From NCBI GenBank assembly GCA_046330955.1, contig JAXLRT010000001.1, positions 352,455 through 416,454 on the forward strand: a DNA stretch of 64,000 nt, read 5' to 3'. Shown here piece by piece: positions 9,670 through 18,350 of the stretch. The number at the start of each line of letters is the position of its first letter. Within the stretch, counting starts at the first letter, position 1. This DNA comes from JADJPO01 sp046330955. Lineage in GTDB: Bacteria; Actinomycetota; Actinomycetes; Actinomycetales; Kineosporiaceae. Below the pieces are notes generated by a model that saw nothing but the letters and a program-made list of their open reading frames with translations, was not told the DNA's origin and did not search any database. A program made the position numbers and the translations under genes.

Positions 9670-10533
9670 ATGCCCGTGACCGTCGTCTCGTTCCACGCCC
9701 ACCCGGACGACGAGGCACTGCTCACCGCGGGCACCCTGGCCACCCTCGCCGCCGCCGGCCACCGCGTCGTCCTGGTCACGGCCACCGATGGTGGCGCCGG
9801 CCTGGCAGCCGATCGATTCGGCCAGGGGGTCGAGCTCGGCACGCGCCGGCTGGCCGAGCTGGAGGCGTCCGCCCGGGCCATCGGGGCCGCGCGGGTGCAC
9901 TGGCTCGGGTACGCCGACTCGGGCCTGCACGGCACCGAGGCCGACCGGGTCGAACCCGATCCCGCCGATCCGACCGGCACGCTGACGCGTCCCACCTTCG
10001 TGCACGCCGCGATCGAGGACGCCGCCGAACGCCTGGCAGCGATCCTGCGCGAGGAGTCGGCCGCCGTCCTGACCAGCTACGAGGTCAGCGGCGGCTACGG
10101 CCACCCCGACCACGTCCGAACCCACCACGTCGGACGCCGCGCCGCCGAGCTGGCAGCCACCCCGGTGCTGCTCGAGGCCACCGTCGATCGCGACCTGTTC
10201 GCCCGCGGGGTGCGCCTGGCGGCGCGGCTGCGGCTGCTGCCCGGCGAGCTCGCGGCGTCCCTGGCGACGGCCTACACGCCCCGCCACGAGCTGACCCACC
10301 GCATCGACGTCCGGCGGCAGCTGCGGGCCAAGCAGGCCGCGCTGCTCGCGCACGCCAGCCAGACCACGGGCGAGGAGCCCTCCGGCGGGCGGCGCACCGT
10401 GGCCGCGTTGGGTCGCCTTCCCGGCCCGCTGGCCCGCCTCGTGCTCGGCCGGGAGTGGTTCGTCGAGGTCGGTCGCGCGCCGTCCGTGCCGTTGCTGGAC
10501 GACGTGCTCGCCTCGCTGGATCAGGGCCCGTGA
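9670..10533 (+). CDS. PIG-L/LmbE family deacetylase
   Basis: A 287-residue zinc-dependent N-acetyl deacetylase of the PIG-L (LmbE) family. The metal and catalytic motif HAHPDDEAL is at the N-terminus, and the second metal-ligand segment is GGYGHPDHVRTHH. Family members remove acetyl from GlcNAc units in mycothiol, GPI anchors, teicoplanin-type glycosides and bacillithiol. The substrate here is unassigned. The start ATG at 9670 lies directly behind a -10 box. Its stop overlaps the following kinase gene by four bases (GTGA), so the two are translationally coupled, and it is divergent from the GT4 gene. The three genes may form one small-molecule glycoside module. Confidence 0.88.
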   Translation: MPVTVVSFHAHPDDEALLTAGTLATLAAAGHRVVLVTATDGGAGLAADRFGQGVELGTRRLAELEASARAIGAARVHWLGYADSGLHGTEADRVEPDPADPTGTLTRPTFVHAAIEDAAERLAAILREESAAVLTSYEVSGGYGHPDHVRTHHVGRRAAELAATPVLLEATVDRDLFARGVRLAARLRLLPGELAASLATAYTPRHELTHRIDVRRQLRAKQAALLAHASQTTGEEPSGGRRTVAALGRLPGPLARLVLGREWFVEVGRAPSVPLLDDVLASLDQGP

Positions 10534-11438
10534 GTGCGGTCGAGCTGCCGCCGGACTGGCTCGACTGGATCTCTCGGCTGCCTGCCGACGGCGGCCCGGA
10601 CGGCGCCACCTGGGCAGCGGGGCTGCGCCGGCTGCTCGACCAGATGCTGGCCACCTGGCAGCTCGAACCGACCGGCGAGCCGGTGCGCACCGGCTGGACC
10701 GCCGTCGCCGTACCGGTGCGCCGCGAGGGCGACCCGGCGATGCTGAAACTCGTGTGGCCCCATCGCGAATCGCTCGGCGAGCACCTCGCCCTACGCCGCT
10801 GGGCCGGCGCCGGCGCGGTGCGACTGATCGCCGCCGATCCGGGTCACGGCGCCTTGCTGCTGGAACGGCTGGACGCCGACCGCGACCTGCGGGCGCTGCC
10901 CATCGACGATGCCTGCGCGGTGATCGGTGGGCTGTTGCGCCGGCTGCACGTGCCGGCGCTGCCCCAGCTGCTGCGGCTGACGGAGTACGTGTCCACCGGG
11001 CTGGCCGGGCTCACCGAGCATCCCGATGCCCTGCCCCGGCGCTACGTCGAGCAGTCCCGGGGACTGGTCCGGGAGCTGTCGGCCGACCCGGCGAGCACGG
11101 CAACCCTGATCCACACCGACCTGCACTTCGAGAACGTGCTCGCCGGGGGCCGCGAACCCTGGCTGGCCATCGACCCCAAGCCGATGGCGGGCCACCCCGG
11201 CTACGAGGTGCACCCGGTGCTGCTGAACCGCTCGCAGGACCACGCCGAGGCCGGATCGCTGCGCCGCGGCGTCCGGCGGCGGTTCGAGATCGTCTGTGAC
11301 ACCGCGGATCTGGATCGCGATCAGGCCCGGGCCTGGACGATCGTGCACGCCACCCTCGGCGCGTTCTGGGCGGCTCGGGAGGGGGACGCGCCGACCGTCG
11401 GGCTGTCGATCGCGATCCTGAAGGCACTCGACGACTGA
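10530..11438 (+). CDS. Aminoglycoside phosphotransferase (APH(6)/HUR-like) family kinase
   Basis: A 302-residue small-molecule kinase. The catalytic loop HTDLHFENVL (Asp base, Asn metal ligand) and the metal-binding LAIDPKP segment are those of the streptomycin-6-kinase/hydroxyurea-resistance group. The GTG start at 10530 overlaps the PIG-L stop by four bases. Family membership does not imply antibiotic resistance; many such kinases phosphorylate sugars or metabolites, and the link to a deacetylase argues for a metabolic role. The gene ends 35 bp before the convergent barstar gene. Confidence 0.82.
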   Translation: MSAVELPPDWLDWISRLPADGGPDGATWAAGLRRLLDQMLATWQLEPTGEPVRTGWTAVAVPVRREGDPAMLKLVWPHRESLGEHLALRRWAGAGAVRLIAADPGHGALLLERLDADRDLRALPIDDACAVIGGLLRRLHVPALPQLLRLTEYVSTGLAGLTEHPDALPRRYVEQSRGLVRELSADPASTATLIHTDLHFENVLAGGREPWLAIDPKPMAGHPGYEVHPVLLNRSQDHAEAGSLRRGVRRRFEIVCDTADLDRDQARAWTIVHATLGAFWAAREGDAPTVGLSIAILKALDD

Positions 11439-11473
11439 GTCGGTCCGGCCTGGTCCGGCCTGGTCCGGACTCG

Positions 11474-11989
11474 TCAGGGCTCGGTGGGTGCGGTGTCCTC
11501 GGTGGAGTCGGTGTTCTCGGTGGGTGGGCTCAGCTCGATACCGACCGCGGCCCAGCGTGACCTGACCGCCTCGGCGCCTGTCTCGGTGCTCGAGTGCAGC
11601 AGGACCCCGAAGTCCATGCCGGGCCGGTCCCACCACTCGCCCTTCTCGATCGGCTCCGACCAGGTCTGGGCCACCCGCTGCAGCAACGCGCCGAACACCG
11701 CCAGCTCGGCCGGGTCCGCTTCGTCCAGAACATGTTCGGCGCCGTCGATGACCAGCAGGTAGGCCGGAGCCGACAACCATTCCAGGTTGGCCAGGCAGTC
11801 CTCCAGCGCGGCCCAGTTGTGCCCGAAGTAGCCGGGAAAGTCGAGCCGGCGGGCGAACTCGGCGAACAACTCCGGCTCGGTGAGCATCCGGGAACCGTCC
11901 AGGCGCCGGACCGCCCCGGCCACCTCGAACACCGCATCGATCTGTGCCGCCAGCGCCTCGGGCGAGGCCGTCAGGCCCAATCCCCTCAT
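11474..11989 (-). CDS. Barstar-family RNase inhibitor
   Basis: A 171-residue protein containing a barstar-like domain at about residues 25-110 (LDFPGYFGHNWAALEDCLANL, then a strand AYLLVIDGAE). Barstars are small cytoplasmic proteins that block barnase-type ribonucleases by covering their active site. It is longer than classical barstar (~90 residues), with a C-terminal extension ending in an acidic, Thr/Pro-rich tail. It has no signal peptide, so it stays in the cytoplasm. Its ATG overlaps the stop of the upstream ribonuclease gene by four bases (ATGA), which ensures co-expression. The pairing with a recognisable RNase makes the immunity role likely. Confidence 0.85.
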   Translation of the reverse strand: MRGLGLTASPEALAAQIDAVFEVAGAVRRLDGSRMLTEPELFAEFARRLDFPGYFGHNWAALEDCLANLEWLSAPAYLLVIDGAEHVLDEADPAELAVFGALLQRVAQTWSEPIEKGEWWDRPGMDFGVLLHSSTETGAEAVRSRWAAVGIELSPPTENTDSTEDTAPTEP

Positions 11990-12501
11990 CGCAACCGCTC
12001 CCAGGTGACGTAGTGGTCGGCCGTCAGATAGGCCGATCCGTCGCTGCCCACGACCAGTCGCTGAGGGCCTCGGTTGACCCCCGGGCGGCGTGGATTGACG
12101 TCGTACTCGTGATAGGTCACCGCGCGCCCGCCGCCGTCGCGGCGGGGCAGGGCCGTGGTGCCGCCCCGCTCGTCGTTCATGAACTGCCGCCCGCCGACAT
12201 ACCCGGACGGGGCATCGCCGGTGGCGTCGACCACGGCCAGCACATAGAGCGCCTTGGTGCGTGCCGAGGCCGAGGACGACGGCGGCGTGCGGGTCGAGAC
12301 CGACGTGGCCGAGGTGGCAGTGGTAACAGTGGTGGCCGAGGTGGCAGTGGTGGCAGTGGTGGCGGCCGGCGTCACGGCGCCGTCCGGCCGGTTGAGCAAC
12401 CAGATCGCCACGGCGACGAGTGCGAACAGGCCCAGCAGGGCACCCAGGCCCCGAGCCGAGAGCGCAGCGGAACGCCCGGACGACGACCCCGCTGCCGACA
12501 C
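11986..12501 (-). CDS. Membrane-anchored barnase/RNase Sa-type guanyl-specific ribonuclease
   Basis: A 171-residue protein with one hydrophobic helix near residues 18-36 (LGALLGLFALVAVAIWLL), a Thr/Ser/Ala-rich stalk (about 43-82) and a C-terminal ribonuclease N1/F1 domain. The active-site triad is visible as Glu132 in YHEYDV, Arg148 in RGPQRLVV and His163 in ADHYVTW, spaced as in RNase Sa. Family enzymes cut RNA after guanosine. The helix lacks a clear cleavage site, so the catalytic domain is probably displayed outside the membrane on a stalk. The GTG at 12501 was chosen because AGGAGG lies six bases upstream. The frame is open to another GTG at 12522. It is followed by its inhibitor gene. 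The stalk is encoded by GT-rich repeats at about 12300-12360. Confidence 0.82.
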   Translation of the reverse strand: MSAAGSSSGRSAALSARGLGALLGLFALVAVAIWLLNRPDGAVTPAATTATTATSATTVTTATSATSVSTRTPPSSSASARTKALYVLAVVDATGDAPSGYVGGRQFMNDERGGTTALPRRDGGGRAVTYHEYDVNPRRPGVNRGPQRLVVGSDGSAYLTADHYVTWERLR

Positions 12502-12606
12502 CTCACGCCTCCTGAGCTCCACCCGCCGAAAGCGTGTGCGGCTCAGCAGGCTAGCCGATCATCCGGGATCGGCACCCGGCAGGTGGCCAGATCCGGACGA
12601 CATCAC

Positions 12607-13437
12607 TCACCCGCCCGGGCGCAGCCCCTCGAGCAGGGCGTCGGCGCGCGACCGCATCCGTTCGGCCACCGACTCGGCGACCATGGGACCCAGGATTCCC
12701 CCGCTGAGCCAGGCGCAGGTGTCGACGGCCCGGCTGAGGTCGCTCTCCTCGCGCAGGATCGAGTCGGCCAGGGTGCGGGCGATCTGCAACACCCGTTCCA
12801 GCGCGGGTGCATCGGGCATGGCCGCCCGATGGTGCCGCTCGACCAGGGTGCAGAGCCGCGGCGGCACGTGCCAGCCGGCGAGAACCTCGGCTCCGATCTC
12901 GTCGTGGCCCAGTCCGAAGGCCTCTCGCTCGGCGCTCAGCACGGCATCGGAGTCGTGCCGCGACGGCAGGCAGACACTGATCGGTCCGTCGTCCGGACCG
13001 CGCACCTGGTGCAGCATGGCCGACCCGATCAGGTGCAGCAGTCCGACGCTGAACGCGTCGCCGGGGTCGGCTCCGAGCATCGGGGCGATGATCTCGCCAC
13101 CCGTCGCGCACAGCGCGGCGGCCTGCCAGAACCCCTCGGGCGCACTCTGGGCATCGTCGATCCCCGCCGCCGCCATCACGGCAATGCTGCGCACGCCCTG
13201 AAAGCCCAACACCGAGACCGCGAAGGCCAGGGTGGAGACCCGGCCGCTCAGGCCGTAGTAGGTCGAGTTGGCGGTGCGCAGCACCCGCGCCGCGAGCAAC
13301 GGGTCGGTGCCGATCGCCCGGGCCAGGTCGCTGGCCGCGGCGTCCGGATCGTCGACCAACTGCAGCACCCGCACCGCCGCCCCCGCGCGGCCGGACACGT
13401 CCTGATGTGCCCGCAACCGCTCCAGTGCCGTCGTCAT
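12607..13437 (-). CDS. HDOD domain protein
   Basis: A 276-residue protein made almost wholly of an HDOD domain, a degenerate relative of HD-GYP phosphohydrolases that serves as a signalling or protein-interaction module. Typical features are the leading helices with DPLLAARVLRTANSTYYG and VSTLAFAVSVLGFQGVRSI. Its start overlaps the stop of the GGDEF gene by four bases (ATGA), so the two are translated together and probably act in the same cyclic-di-GMP or signalling circuit. No catalytic role can be claimed. Confidence 0.88.
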   Translation of the reverse strand: MTTALERLRAHQDVSGRAGAAVRVLQLVDDPDAAASDLARAIGTDPLLAARVLRTANSTYYGLSGRVSTLAFAVSVLGFQGVRSIAVMAAAGIDDAQSAPEGFWQAAALCATGGEIIAPMLGADPGDAFSVGLLHLIGSAMLHQVRGPDDGPISVCLPSRHDSDAVLSAEREAFGLGHDEIGAEVLAGWHVPPRLCTLVERHHRAAMPDAPALERVLQIARTLADSILREESDLSRAVDTCAWLSGGILGPMVAESVAERMRSRADALLEGLRPGG

Positions 13438-14891
13438 CGGGTCACCTCACCCTCGACCGATCCCGTGCCGGGTCCCTGATCGTCGTCCGGGTCGGCACCC
13501 AACCGGGTCATCACGAAGCGACTGCCCCCTGAGGCCTTCGCTTGGTACATCAAAGCATCCGCGGCCTTCAACAGGGTCTCGGGCGTGTCCTCACCCGAGG
13601 GCAGCACCACCCCGATGCTGGCCGACAGGCAGACCTCGGCCGATCCGATGCGGATCGGTGCCTGCAGCGCCTCGAGTTGGCGCCGCGCCGCCGCCTCGGC
13701 GTCCATCGGGCCGGGAACGTTGCGCAGCACCAGGACGAACTCATCCCCCGAGATGCGAGCCACGATGTCGTATTCGCGAGCCACGCCACGCATCCGCCGG
13801 GCAACCTCCACCAGCACGCGGTCGCCGGCCTCGTGGCCGTGGGTGTCGTTGATCTGCTTGAAGCCGTCCAGATCCAGGAACACCACGGCGAAGTGCCGGT
13901 CGAAGGAGCGCCGGCTCTCGAGGGTCTCGACCAACAGTTCGATCAGTCGGCGGCGGTTCACCAACCCGGTCAGCGGGTCGTGCTGTGCCTGGTAGGTGAT
14001 CGCCTCCTCCCAGGCGCGGCGCTCGGTGACGTCCTCGGCCGTGCCGATGAAGCCCGCGGCCCGCGCCGGGGTGGTGGTGGGTGCCAGGCGCAGGTGGATC
14101 CAGCGGGGGGTCTCGCCGCTGCCGATCATCCGCAGGTTGAGCTCCTGCGGAGTGCCCGTCAGCACCGACTCGACCGCGGTGTACAGCGTGGGCAGGTCCT
14201 CCGCGACCAGGGTGTCCAGCCACTCGGTACCCAGCACCTGGTGGGGCGCCCGGGCCGCCAGTTCACAGAACCGCTCGTTGACGTAGCCGAGCCGTAGCCC
14301 CGCCTCGGAGACGAAGATGCCGACCGGCGTCGACTCGGCCAGCGCCCGGAAACGATGCTCCGCCTCACGCAGCGCCGCGGCCTGGTCGGCCTGGGCGTCG
14401 GTCAGCGGATGGATCGCGATCAACCACCCGTCCTCGGTGCCCGGGCCCCCGGCCAGGCTGGTGGCATCGATCTGAACCCGGACGTCGGAGCCGTCCGGAC
14501 GCTGCACGCCCGCCTCGCGCTGGCCTCCCCGACCGGCGATCAGCTCCCCCGCCACCACGTGCCAGGCGGATTGCGACAACGATTCGGCCCCCACGTCGCC
14601 GAGTTGGTCGAGCGAGCGCCCCACGAGCATGGACGACGTGCTGCCGAGCAGGTCGACCAGGGCACGGTTGACCCACAGCACCGTCGAACCGCAATCAGCG
14701 CAGCTCAGCGTCATGGCCGGGGCGCCCGTCTCGGCGGCATGCTGCCAGGCCCGGGCGAGCACCGAGGAATGGCCGGCGCCACCTGAGGCGGCGCACCGCC
14801 GCCGCCCCGGTGGGGTCTGGGGCTCGTTCGCGGACGAGCCTCGCCGCGGGCCGGGCAGGCCAGCGGTGTGTTCGGTCAGGTGTGAGGCCAC
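13434..14891 (-). CDS. PAS-GGDEF diguanylate cyclase
   Basis: A ~485-residue predicted diguanylate cyclase making c-di-GMP from two GTP. Two PAS-like sensory domains precede the catalytic domain; the second contains ESTPVGIFVSEAGLRLGYVNERFCELA and is followed by a PAC-like segment (GFIGTAEDVTERRAWEEA). The active-site motif is SGDEF (about residues 381-385), an accepted GGDEF variant, and the product-inhibition site RxxD is intact as REYD five residues upstream. No membrane segment is seen, so it is cytoplasmic. The start is uncertain: an ATG at 14999 would overlap the preceding fad gene by 86 bp, so the GTG at 14891 is given. Its stop overlaps the HDOD gene start. Confidence 0.87.
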   Translation of the reverse strand: MASHLTEHTAGLPGPRRGSSANEPQTPPGRRRCAASGGAGHSSVLARAWQHAAETGAPAMTLSCADCGSTVLWVNRALVDLLGSTSSMLVGRSLDQLGDVGAESLSQSAWHVVAGELIAGRGGQREAGVQRPDGSDVRVQIDATSLAGGPGTEDGWLIAIHPLTDAQADQAAALREAEHRFRALAESTPVGIFVSEAGLRLGYVNERFCELAARAPHQVLGTEWLDTLVAEDLPTLYTAVESVLTGTPQELNLRMIGSGETPRWIHLRLAPTTTPARAAGFIGTAEDVTERRAWEEAITYQAQHDPLTGLVNRRRLIELLVETLESRRSFDRHFAVVFLDLDGFKQINDTHGHEAGDRVLVEVARRMRGVAREYDIVARISGDEFVLVLRNVPGPMDAEAAARRQLEALQAPIRIGSAEVCLSASIGVVLPSGEDTPETLLKAADALMYQAKASGGSRFVMTRLGADPDDDQGPGTGSVEGEVTR

Positions 14892-14913
14892 GCGGTTGCT
14901 ATCGGGCGATGCA

Positions 14914-17136
14914 TCACCCGGCTGAAGCCGATGGCGCCGCACGGGCCACGAGCGATTCCGGGGGCAGGAAGCGATCGCCGTATCGGGCGGCCAGCTCACG
15001 AGCCCGGGCGACGAACCCGGCGACGCCGCCGGGGTAACCCTCGACGTACTGCAGCACGCCCCCCGTCCACGGCGGGAAGCCGATCCCGAGCAGGGATCCG
15101 ACGTTGCCCTCGGCCACCGAGCGCAGCACGCCCTCGTCCAGGCAGTTCACCGAGTCGATGGCCTCGGCGAACAGCATGCGTTCCTGCAGGTCGACGAAGG
15201 GAATGTCGTCGGCGTCCTCGTGCCCGGCCAGCACCGGCCGGCGCGGCGGGAAGTGCTCGACCAGCCCGGGCCACAGGCCCACCCGGCGTCCGCCCTCGTC
15301 GTACTCGTAGAACCCGGCGCCACCGGCCCGGCCCGGGCGGTCGAACTCCTCGACCAGCCGATCGATCACGGCATGCGAGGGCCGCACCGAGAACTCGCCA
15401 CCCGCGGCGGCGGCCGCCGAGGCGAAGGCGGCCCGGATGTGCCGGGTGAGGGTCAGGCTGACCTCGTCGGTGAGCGCCAGCGGACCGGTCGGGTAGCCGG
15501 CCTGCAGCGCCGCCTGCTCGATGGTCTGCGGGTGCACCCCTTCGGCGAGCATGCCCACGGCCTCGTCCATGAAGGCGCCGATCACCCGGCTGGTGAAGAA
15601 CCCGCGGGAGTCGTTCACCACGATGGGCGTCTTGCGGATCAGCTGGACGACGTCGAACGCCCGGGCCAGCGCGGCGTCCGCGGTGCGTTCCCCGACCACG
15701 ATCTCGACCAGGGGCATCTTGTCGACCGGCGAGAAGAAGTGCAGGCCGATGAAGTCCTCGGGGCGGTCCACGCCGCGGGCCAGGTCGGTGATGGGCAGCG
15801 TCGAGGTGTTCGAGGCCAGCAGCGCATCCGGGGCGAGCACCCCCACGACCTCGGCGAACACCCGCCGTTTGAGGTCGGGATCCTCGAACACCGCCTCGAT
15901 CACCAGGTCGCACCCTGCCAGGTCGGCCACCTGGGCGGTGGGGGTGATCCGGGCCAGCAGCGCCTGCGCCGCCTCGACGTCCATCCGGCCGCGGTCGACG
16001 GCCTTGGCCACCAGCTTCTCGCTGTACCCCTTGCCCCGGGCGGCGTTCTCGACGCTGACGTCCTTCAGCACGACGTCCACCCCGACCGCGGCGAGGGCGT
16101 AGGCGATCCCGGCGCCCATCATGCCCGCGCCGAGCACGGCCGCCCGCTGCGGCCGCCACCGCTCGAACCCCACCGGTCGCGCGGCTCCCTTGGTGATGGT
16201 CTGCATGTCGACGAAGAACGCCTTCATCATGTTGGTGGAGATCTGCCCGGTCGCCAGCGAGACGAAGTAGCGGGTCTCGATGGCCAGCGCGGTGTCGACG
16301 TCCACCTGGGCGCCCTCGACGGCCGCCGCCATGATCGCCTTCGGCGCGGGCATCGGTGCCCCGGCCAGGCGCTTGCGCAGGGTGGCCGGGTAGGCGGGCA
16401 GGTTCGCCGCCAGGGCCGGGGTGGACGGCGTGCCGCCGGGGATCCGGTAGCCCTTGGTGTCCCAGGGCTGGGCCGCGTTCGGGTTCGCCGCGATCCAGGC
16501 CCGCGCGGCGTCCAGCATGGCCTCGGGCGTCGCGACGACGTCGTCCACCAGCCCGAGTTCGGCGGCCTGCCGCACCCGGAACTGGCGGCCCTCGAGCAGC
16601 ACCGACATCAGCGCATCGGTGATGCCGAGCATCCGCACCGTGCGGGTGACGCCGCCGGCGCCGGGCAGCAGCCCCAGGGTCACCTCGGGCAGGCCGATCC
16701 GGGTCGCCGGGTGGTCGAGCGCGATCCGGTGGTGGCAGGCCAGGGCGATCTCGAACCCACCCCCCAGGGCCGTGCCGTTGATCGCCGCGACCACCGGGCG
16801 GCCACAGGTCTCGAGGTGGCGCAGCTGCGCCTTCAACCGGCCGAGCTGCGCGGTCATCGCCGCGGCGTGCTCGGGCCGGGCGGCCATCATCGCCGGGATG
16901 TCGCCGCCGGCGAAGAAGGTCTGCTTGGCGCTGGTGACGATGACGCCGGTCACCTCGTCGGCCGCGATGCCCGCCGTCAACCGGTCGAGGGCTGCGGCCA
17001 TGCCGGCCTCGTAGGCCTGGTTCATGGTGTTCGCCGAGGAGGCCGGATCGTCCAGGGTGAGCACGGCGATGCCGTCCTCGCCGACGGCGTAGCGCACTGC
17101 GCCGATCTGACCGGTCTGGTCGGGGTTGGCCGTCAT
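14914..17136 (-). CDS. Fatty acid oxidation multifunctional protein (enoyl-CoA hydratase/3-hydroxyacyl-CoA dehydrogenase)
   Basis: A 740-residue FadB/FadJ-type fusion that hydrates trans-2-enoyl-CoA and then oxidises the 3-hydroxyacyl-CoA with NAD. The N-terminal crotonase domain shows the oxyanion-hole segments FFAGGDIPAM and NGTALGGGFEIALACHHR and a LPEVTLGLLPGAGG segment with its catalytic Glu. The Rossmann motif of the dehydrogenase is GAGMMGAGIAYALA, followed by SNTSTLPI and the His-containing GLHFFSPV. The start ATG overlaps the thiolase stop by one base (TGATG). Together with the upstream thiolase and acyl-CoA dehydrogenase it completes a beta-oxidation spiral. Confidence 0.95.
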   Translation of the reverse strand: MTANPDQTGQIGAVRYAVGEDGIAVLTLDDPASSANTMNQAYEAGMAAALDRLTAGIAADEVTGVIVTSAKQTFFAGGDIPAMMAARPEHAAAMTAQLGRLKAQLRHLETCGRPVVAAINGTALGGGFEIALACHHRIALDHPATRIGLPEVTLGLLPGAGGVTRTVRMLGITDALMSVLLEGRQFRVRQAAELGLVDDVVATPEAMLDAARAWIAANPNAAQPWDTKGYRIPGGTPSTPALAANLPAYPATLRKRLAGAPMPAPKAIMAAAVEGAQVDVDTALAIETRYFVSLATGQISTNMMKAFFVDMQTITKGAARPVGFERWRPQRAAVLGAGMMGAGIAYALAAVGVDVVLKDVSVENAARGKGYSEKLVAKAVDRGRMDVEAAQALLARITPTAQVADLAGCDLVIEAVFEDPDLKRRVFAEVVGVLAPDALLASNTSTLPITDLARGVDRPEDFIGLHFFSPVDKMPLVEIVVGERTADAALARAFDVVQLIRKTPIVVNDSRGFFTSRVIGAFMDEAVGMLAEGVHPQTIEQAALQAGYPTGPLALTDEVSLTLTRHIRAAFASAAAAAGGEFSVRPSHAVIDRLVEEFDRPGRAGGAGFYEYDEGGRRVGLWPGLVEHFPPRRPVLAGHEDADDIPFVDLQERMLFAEAIDSVNCLDEGVLRSVAEGNVGSLLGIGFPPWTGGVLQYVEGYPGGVAGFVARARELAARYGDRFLPPESLVARAAPSASAG

Positions 17137-18350
17137 CACACACGCTCCACGATCGTCGCCACGCCCATCCCGCCACCGATGCACAGGGTCACCAACGCGC
17201 GGCGGGCATCCCGGCGCTCGAGCTCGTCGACCGCCGTGCCGAGGATCATCGCCCCGGTGGCCCCCAACGGGTGGCCCATGGCGATGGCGCCGCCGTTCAC
17301 GTTGAGCACGTCCATCGGGATCGACAGGTCCTTGGCGAACTTCAGGACGACGGCCGAGAAGGCCTCGTTCAACTCGAACAGGTCGATGTCACTCACCTGT
17401 AAACCGGCCAGCCCCAACACCTTTCGGGCGGCCGGAGTCGGCCCGGTGAGCATGATCGTGGGTTCGGTGGCGGTCACCGCAGCGGCCACGATCCGCGCCC
17501 GCGGCCGCAGGCCGAGCTCGGCTCCGACCTGCTCGCTGCCGACCAATACCAACGCCGCGCCGTCCACGATGCCCGAGGAGTTGCCCGGGGTGTGCACGTG
17601 GTCGATGCGCTCCAACCAGTGGTACTTCTGCAGCGCCACGGCATCGAAGCCACCGGCCTGCCCCATGCCGGCGAAGGCCGGCTTCAGGGCCGCCAACGAG
17701 TCCAGGGTCGTCTCGGGGCGCAGGTGCTCGTCCCGATCGAGCAGGACGACGCCGTTGCGGTCTCGCACCGGCACCACCGAACGGGCGAAATACCCTCCGG
17801 CCCAGGCCTTCGCGGCCCGCTCCTGGGATTGCAGGGCATAGGCGTCGCAGTCGGCCCGGGTGAAGCCCTCGGTGGTGGCGATGAGGTCGGCACTGATGCC
17901 CTGCGGCACGAAGTAGGTGTCGTAGTTGGTCTCCGGGTCGAGCACCCAGGCACCGCCGTCCGAGCCCATCGGCACCCGGGACATGCTCTCGACGCCGCCG
18001 GCGACGATCAGCTGCTCCCAGCCCGAGCGCACCTTCTGGGCGGCCACGTTGACCGCCTCCAACCCGCTGGCGCAGAAGCGATCCAGTTGCAGCCCGGCCA
18101 CGCTGTCGGGCAGACCGGCCGCCACGGCGGCGGCCCGCGAGATCACCCCGCCCTGATCACCGACCGGCGAGACCACCCCGAGGATGACGTCCTCGATCCG
18201 GGCGGGGTCCAGGCCCGGGTTGCGGCGCTGCAGCTCGTGCAGCAGGTCGACCAGCAACGTGATCGGTTTGACGCCGTACAGCGCGCCGCCGGCCCGGCCG
18301 CGACCACGCGGCGTCCTCAGGGTGTCGTAGATGAAGGCCTCAGAGCGCAC
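17136..18350 (-). CDS. Acetyl-CoA C-acyltransferase (thiolase)
   Basis: A 404-residue thiolase that cleaves 3-ketoacyl-CoA to acetyl-CoA and a shortened acyl-CoA. The nucleophilic Cys is in LDRFCASGLEAVN, the catalytic His in AMGHPLGATGA and the second Cys in LVTLCIGGGMG. Length is typical. It overlaps the acyl-CoA dehydrogenase gene by 11 bp at its start and the FadB-type gene by one base at its end. It acts as the FadA partner of the multifunctional protein downstream, so degradative rather than biosynthetic use is inferred from context. Confidence 0.95.
   Translation of the reverse strand: MRSEAFIYDTLRTPRGRGRAGGALYGVKPITLLVDLLHELQRRNPGLDPARIEDVILGVVSPVGDQGGVISRAAAVAAGLPDSVAGLQLDRFCASGLEAVNVAAQKVRSGWEQLIVAGGVESMSRVPMGSDGGAWVLDPETNYDTYFVPQGISADLIATTEGFTRADCDAYALQSQERAAKAWAGGYFARSVVPVRDRNGVVLLDRDEHLRPETTLDSLAALKPAFAGMGQAGGFDAVALQKYHWLERIDHVHTPGNSSGIVDGAALVLVGSEQVGAELGLRPRARIVAAAVTATEPTIMLTGPTPAARKVLGLAGLQVSDIDLFELNEAFSAVVLKFAKDLSIPMDVLNVNGGAIAMGHPLGATGAMILGTAVDELERRDARRALVTLCIGGGMGVATIVERV

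Noticed and set aside
10530..11438. Antibiotic resistance gene
   Set aside because: Only family-level similarity to aminoglycoside phosphotransferases, with a metabolic-looking neighbour; the same applies to 44124-45092.
15220..17841. An 873-codon + strand frame across the fad genes
   Set aside because: It is antisense to two well-conserved enzymes and has the composition of a high-GC shadow frame.
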